Source: Purpureocillium takamizusanense
Taxonomy: Eukaryota > Ascomycota > Sordariomycetes > Hypocreales > Ophiocordycipitaceae
Direction of reading: 5' to 3'
DNA length: 64,000 bases
Assembly (NCBI RefSeq): GCF_022605165.1
Contig: NC_063068.1
Location: 3,472,001 to 3,536,000, forward strand
Within the stretch, counting starts at the first letter, position 1; each line of letters opens with the position of its first letter. Below the pieces are notes generated by a model. That model ran no database searches. It was not told where the DNA came from and was given only the letters and a program-made list of their open reading frames with translations. Below are positions 58,343 to 64,000 of this stretch, in pieces. Position numbers and translations under genes: made by a program.

Positions 58343-60881
58343 ATGGCTCCGAAGAGCAGTGAGCCCATTGACGTCCCGTCCTTTGCCGCCACCCAACTCG
58401 CCCTCCTCTCCCACGAGCTCCAGACTGAGATCGCTGAGACCAGGAGCTTCATCTCCTCTCACACGCCCACCAGCCTGCAGCGCGCGGGACTGGCCCTGAC
58501 GAACCTCTCGGTTGCATCGCAGCGCACCGGGCTCGGCGGCCGGACCGTTGTCCAGCTCGCCCCGGACGCGGCCACCAGCGGTGGCGGCGGCGGCGGAGGG
58601 GACCTCCCGGAGCATGGCATTCGCACGGGTGATATTGTGCTCGTGGCGGAGCAGCCGGCCGGCAGCGCCAAGAAGCGGGAGGTCAAGGAGCTGGAGAAGA
58701 AGGGCGTGCGCGGCGTCGTGGTCAAGGTGCAGAAGGGAGCGGTTGGCGTGGCGCTCGACGAGGGCAAGGACGATGACGCTGGCGGCTTCTCCGGCCGCGT
58801 ATGGATCGTGAAGCTGGCGGACGAGGTGACGTACCGGCGGTACGCCCCGACCTACTGTTTTCCACGTCCAAAGATGATGTCACTGACGCGAATGACTACT
58901 AGCATGAACCAGACAATGGAGAGGCTGCAGAAAATGCCCGAGGCTGAGTACTCCAGCTTCATCATGGTCCTCTTCGGGCTCTCCAGCCCATCACCCGTAG
59001 CCGCGGACCTGGCCAACCACGCCGACTTCAAAGATCTTGCGTGGTTGGACCCGTCGCTAAATGATTCGCAAAAGGATGCCATACGCTTTGCTCTGGCCTC
59101 TCGAGAGGTGGCCCTGATTCACGGACCCCCTGGTGTAGGTGCCCATCAGACATACGAGCGTTGTCCAGCAAGTTTTCAATTGACACTAGGACAGACGGGC
59201 AAGACTCACACACTGATTGAGCTGATCCTTCAAATGGTCCATCGTAAGCAGAGAATCCTGGTCTGTGGCCCGTCCAACATCTCGGTCGACAACATCGTTG
59301 AGCGCCTTGCACCGCACAAGGTGCCCATCGTGCGCCTTGGCCACCCCGCTCGGCTGTTGCCCTCAGTCTTGAGCCACTCACTAGACGTCCTGACGCAGAC
59401 GTCCGAGGCCGGTGCCATTGTCAAGGACGTTCGTGCGGAGTTGGACTCGAAGCAGGCATCCATCAAAAAGACCAAGAGTGGAAAGGAGAGGAGGCAGATT
59501 TATGCAGATCTCAAAGAGTTGCGCAAGGAATATCGCGAGAGGGAACGGCGGTGCGTCAGCAATCTTGTGGGCGGCAGCAAGGTCGTCCTTGCGACGCTGC
59601 ACGGCGCCGGCGGGTTTCAGCTGCGCCATGAGGAGTTCGATGTGGTCATCATCGATGAGGCGAGTCAGGCCCTCGAGGCGCAATGTTGGGTGCCCCTCCT
59701 GGCCGCCAAAAAGGTAGTTTGCGCCGGTGATCACCTCCAGCTGCCGCCGACCATCAAGTCGACCAACTCCAAGGTCAAGGTGGAGCTCAAGGACGGCGCC
59801 AGGCCCATCAAGGGCATGACGCTCGAGACGACGCTCTTCGATCGCCTCTTGGCCCTTCATGGCCCGACCATCAAGAGAATGCTCACGACTCAGTACCGCA
59901 TGCATGAGAACATTATGCGGTTTCCGTCTGACGAGTTATACGAGTCAAAGCTCCTCGCCGCGGACGCCGTTAAGGCCCGTCTCCTGCGGGACCTAGAGTA
60001 CGAGGTTGGGAACAACGAAGACACAAGCGAGCCCGTCATCTTCATCGACACCCAAGGTGGGGATTTCCCGGAGAAGAACGAGGAGGATGATAAGGATAAC
60101 CCCAATAAGGCAAGGGGGAGCTTGACTGGCGAGAGCAAAAGCAACGAGATGGAGGCGCTGCTCGTCCGACAGCACGTGACGCAGCTGGTCGACGCAGGAG
60201 TCCGACCGGACGACATCGCGGTGGTGACTCCTTACAACGCACAAGTAAGAGATTCTAGGCGTACATTGGGTCGTGGCGTGGGTGCTTGTGCTGACTTTCC
60301 GTCTCTCGCAACGGAAAGCTGGCACTGCTGGCGCCGCTCAAGGAGCGCTTCCCGGGCATAGAACTCGGCAGTGTCGACGGCTTCCAAGGCCGAGAAAAGG
60401 AGGCAGTCATAGTAAGCCTCGTGCGAAGCAATGATGCGGGGGAGGTTGGTTTCCTGGGAGAGAAGAGGCGGTTGAACGGTCAGTGACCCTCCTTCATGAC
60501 CCTCTCCATTTGTGGCAAGTCTTGTTTCGGGCGGTTTCACGCTGATGCCTCTGGCCGACAGTGGCGATGACACGCCCGAAGCGATCACTTACCGTGATAG
60601 GCGACTCGGAAACAGCAAAGAGGTAAGAAGCTGTCTCCAGTGCCTCCTGTGTTGGTCCCAGTCCACTGCCCGCGACGGAGCTCACCATGACGCCCCCTTT
60701 GGTTGCGTCGGATAGCAGGGCCTCCGCTCCTTGGCAATTTGGGGAATGACACACAAGCCTCGCTGCCTTGCTGACACGTCTCCGCAGGGGCAGCCAGTTC
60801 CTCAAGAAGTGGATGGAATTTCTAGAAGACAAGGCCGATCTGCGGTATCCGGACCTCTCAAAGGTCGACCAGACGGTGTGA
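58343..60881 (+). CDS. HCS1: SF1B DNA helicase (Hcs1/IGHMBP2-like)
   Basis: Six exons (58343-58839, 58903-59134, 59195-60244, 60319-60478, 60562-60622 and 60788-60881) encode 697 residues. Helicase motifs appear in order: Q-like LNDSQKDAI, Walker [20 protein letters not shown] (motif II), GDHLQLPPT (III), TQYRMHENI (IV), [12 protein letters not shown] (V) and [10 protein letters not shown] (VI). The N-terminal ~150 residues resemble the beta-barrel (1B/OB-like) region of this family. This is the DNA polymerase-alpha-associated helicase A group, SF1B 5'-3' helicases related to IGHMBP2 and Upf1, acting on DNA or RNA. No R3H or AN1 zinc finger follows the core, so it is the short form. The Walker A coding sequence is split by an intron after GPPG. 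The three small final exons are needed for motifs V and VI and close in frame. Confidence 0.92.
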
Positions 60882-63364
60882 CGCAGACGCCGTGCGGCAG
60901 CCACCCTCTGGGCAGTGCCCATCGGCCCTGGTCGTGCTGCATGGCCGGGAGAGGAGGCTGGGTGAAGAAAGTACGGGTTGTGCAGCAAAAGCCAACCATC
61001 GTGCTAATGGTTTCCTGCAAAAGTTGCGCGTTTCAGGTAATCATGTTGGCCTGAAGGTGGGACTTGCTATCCCTGCTTCTCAATCATGCTCACACGATTG
61101 ACATGCTACTTCGAAGCGGCTTGGCAAATCGTGCCGACGGGTTCTTTCTGAACTGAGCCAGACGCTACGGTCTACATCTGTGAGGACGGTGGTGCCCCGT
61201 GCATCTGTGACGTCGACGGGCAATGAATTACGTGTACGGCGCAGACATCGAGTCCTGAGGCAGTTTGATGCACTCCCAGTCAGCCGTTGCGCCATTTAGC
61301 AAAACAAATACATCCGACAAGGCTCATTTCCCCATATATCAGGCGTGTCACAGAGTAACTATAGTACGCTGTACTAGAGACTGCCTGCCTTGTGGGACGT
61401 CGAATCAGCCGCGGGGGGCGCCTAGGGGCTGGGTTGTAAGAAGTTGTGCCTTGCAAGTGCAGTGAGTGAGGACTTTGAACAGGGTCTGCCGGGCTCTTCC
61501 GCACATGATTGAAATCAGGTTTGGAGGACCGGGGAGAGCGTCACGGCTGTCCAATGTGGCGGTTCAACTCCGCGCATTATTATTCAAGCCATGAACCCTG
61601 GATGCTGGGCAGGGGGTCCAGATCGATAGTCTCGAGATCTGTTGGAGAATGTGGAGGCCTGGCCGCGCACGGTGTCTCGCCGGGGGCAGCGAGTCGGCCC
61701 CCACGGAGCCCACCATCAAGTTAGTATTTCTCTTTCGGGGGGTTCGTAGGTATGTGAAGCGTCACATGTTTTGCAGACGTCAAACTGACTGCACGGCATG
61801 GCGCGGTTTGGAGTTGGCGGGCGCGGCTGCGGGCACCCCGTCGCAAGGGCAGGGAACATGGGCGATGGGCGGGCTCCATAATGAGTCCGTCCCGAGGCGC
61901 CACAGGAATCAATGCTCTTTGCAAGACGTCTGGTTGGCTTGGATGGCTTGCCACTGCGTGTTCGGCGGGATGGGACTGGTATCGGGTCAGCCAATCGTGG
62001 CAAACTGCGAGCCAGTCCCGCAGATCCGTACCTTCACTTTCGTCCGTTGACGATGTACGCATGTAAGTGATCCGAAGCAGCAGTCGGACCGGGCGGGCGG
62101 TGGTGGTGGGGGGCTCTGTCGGGGCGGGGCACCTTGCTTGCCTTTCCTTGCGCAGGGGGTGCGGGCGGCCCTGGAGCTGAGACGGGCTGGGGCGTGAGAG
62201 AGACCATCATGTCGAATCACAAAAAATGGAAAGCGACGGAGGCTCGCACAATGACGGATGGGCAAGGACGCAAGTCATGCGCTCGTTCTTTGTGGCCCGT
62301 CGATACCTACGGCATCGTCGAACCAGAAGTCGATCAAGGAGGGGGGACTGGCAGTCATCTTTTCCGCCAGACTGTTGCTGCTGTTAGAAACTTGGAATGC
62401 GGAACGCCGCGCGGGCTAGTCCGTCCTGGTAGAGACTCGAGGTTGAATTCGCGTCCAACAAAACAAGCCAGGGAGGAGACGGCAGCATTCGATCGGCAGC
62501 GAGCTGAGAGAAGCAGTCTGCATGTATGTACATAGTACGCAGGCTGCGAGGTTATCAAGGTGGGTTGAAGACACCGGATTGGGCAGCATCAAATCGATTG
62601 CCGTCTGATGAGCGGGCGGCGAGCCGACGTGGATAGGCTCACGTGGCAGGAGGACAATGCACCGATATCCCGGTCGCGGGAGCGCGCACCAGGGTCAGCA
62701 AGCAAGCCGCGTGTGGTCTGTCCCGCGAGGCACCTGGTGGTGGTGCAGTGAGTGTACCCCAGCCCAGCATCCACGCGGCGGCGGCGGCGGCGGTGAGTAG
62801 TATACTGTACGTAGTAGTTGTATCGGTGGTCAGACACGACAAGCCGTGTCGCGCATATCCATGGGGCCGTCTCAGTCGCTGGCATGAATGCTGAGACGGA
62901 CAAGACAACACACAACGCTGGCATCGACGCGCGTCGCTAGCCGTTGCCCGCGAGGAGCCCGGGATAGGTAGCAATGTACTCAACCGGGCTGCAGGGACGC
63001 TTGTCTGGACACGATGAGCTGTTGCCGAGACCCAACGAACTTGTCTGGTCGCCCGCGCGCTCGGCTGAACCGAGAAATGTCCTCGGAGACGGCGGGTACC
63101 CAGCATCGCATCAGGGGGCCCCGGGCATGCCACAGCGGCATCGAATCGAATCGGGCCCGGCCCCCGCGGCAGGATGCCTCGAGACGAGATGCTGTGCTCA
63201 TGAGGCGCATGCGCGTGCGACAGGGGAAAAGGGGAAAAAGCAACAAGCAAGCACAGTTTGCTGGTCGTCGCCTTGCCATGAGGCCCTGCAGCCGGCATAC
63301 AACGAAGCGGGCCGCCCAGACGACAGCGCGGCACCCCATCAAGCCGCAACTTCACCTCAGGCTC

Positions 63365-63381
63365 GGGGGGGGGGGGGGGGG
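63365..63381. repeat. Poly-G run (17 G)
   Basis: Uninterrupted homopolymer on the plus strand; its length may be unreliable. Confidence 0.85.
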
Positions 63382-63530
63382 CATAGTTGGACACGCAAAT
63401 GCTGGGATGTTGGCGCCACGCCAGGATGCCAGGCTTCGGCTCATTGCCATCCGTCCCGCAGATTGGCGAGCATGCCCAGGCAGGACATCCGAAAGCTTCG
63501 TGACTAGAGGCTTAGCTTGGCTGCAGAGGC

Positions 63531-63572
63531 ACAGCACAGCACAGCACAGCACCTGGACAGCACCTGGACAGC
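63531..63572. repeat. (ACAGC)4 plus two 11 bp tandem units
   Basis: Four ACAGC pentamers (63531-63550) followed directly by two copies of ACCTGGACAGC (63551-63572), the second unit overlapping the pentamer motif. The arrangement suggests slippage-driven growth. Confidence 0.85.
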
Positions 63573-64000
63573 CACCGGAGAGGCCGTGCCCATGGACGTT
63601 GGATGCAAGGCACGTAGCATCACGACGGTGGGTCGGCGCCATTGCCTGCGCTTATCCTGCCTGCGTCGCCGCTGCTGCAGGCCGAGCAACGACGGAGAGC
63701 CACACAGATGGCCCTCAACTGACCGCAGCCATCCAACCTGCTCAACAGAACCTCTTCCCCGCATCCACCTACTATTGTTAGTCATCGGAGAAACCTGCAG
63801 CGCAGCAGTCGTCTCGTCCCAAGGAGCCATGGTATGGATTGGTGGAGAGGGGGCCTGTTGCTGGTCCTCGTCGGACGTCGCTTCGCGGTGGGCCAGCGGA
63901 TGTCCACACGGACCAGGCCAGGCCGGGGCATGAGGAACGAGGGTGCACTTGCGCATCATGCACCCTCCTGAAATCGCCTGGACCTTGGAAGCAATGGAGC

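Larger units (their letters stand above)
60882..64000. other. Gene-free 3.1 kb to the window edge
   Basis: No frame here has a recognisable domain or believable exon chain. The first few hundred bases are presumably the helicase 3' UTR. Later parts hold a CGG tract at about 62777-62792, a 17-G run at 63365-63381, and ACAGC plus 11 bp tandem repeats at 63531-63572. A gene that begins beyond the right edge might have its promoter here. Confidence 0.5.

Noticed and set aside
1..64000. CRISPR arrays or bacterial operon structure
   Set aside because: No regularly spaced repeats; introns and gene content are clearly eukaryotic.

Overview
This is a stretch of nuclear chromosome from a filamentous ascomycete, most probably a Sordariomycete and plausibly Hypocreales. 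The evidence is the short (about 48-190 bp) GT-AG introns, several with CTAAC-type branch sites, the GC-rich coding DNA, and the gene set: an Msn2/Seb1-type stress regulator, a Crh-type GPI-anchored GH16 enzyme, an LSD1 with a C-terminal HMG box, and a camk-1-type kinase. Genus and species cannot be fixed from the window alone. I see no rRNA, convincing tRNA, CRISPR array, intact transposon, virus-like gene or secondary-metabolite cluster.

Fourteen protein-coding genes can be supported, and every reading frame closes when the introns given here are removed. Left to right they are: an alpha/beta hydrolase (+, 431-1930); a full-length ABCB/MDR-type transporter (-, 2269-6898); a gene-poor 7.4 kb; an uncharacterised protein with an RVxF-like motif (+, 14326-15567); a Ca2+/calmodulin-dependent kinase (-, 16279-17829); a UBE2W-like ubiquitin-conjugating enzyme (+, 19707-20304); the Sec1/Munc18 tether subunit Vps33 (+, 21141-23307); an LSD1-type histone demethylase (+, 24067-27422); ATP synthase gamma (-, 27829-29051), divergent from DNA topoisomerase I (+, 29597-32755); a Crh-like cell-wall transglycosylase (-, 33847-35104); a gene-poor 13 kb; an Msn2/Seb1 C2H2 factor (+, 48354-50215); the diphthamide synthetase Dph6 (+, 53460-55913); a DUF202 membrane protein (+, 56323-57808); an Hcs1/IGHMBP2-type SF1B helicase (+, 58343-60881); and 3.1 kb without a recognisable gene.

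Most genes are housekeeping and are not arranged as a pathway. The one tight regulatory arrangement is the 545 bp shared upstream region of ATP3 and TOP1, which carries two facing CCAAT boxes, a nested inverted repeat and a CACGTG element. The Msn2-type factor and the Crh enzyme could both matter for stress and cell-wall responses, but nothing in the sequence links them directly.

The gene-poor stretches (6.9-14.3, 35.1-48.3, 50.2-53.4 and 60.9-64 kb) are full of simple repeats, homopolymer G runs and short palindromes. These include an exact 11-mer, GTACTCCGTAC, found three times, a 24 bp and an 18 bp perfect palindrome, and a recurring ACTTCGTA word. These are the least explained signals in the window. 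I did not find a clear novel multi-gene system.
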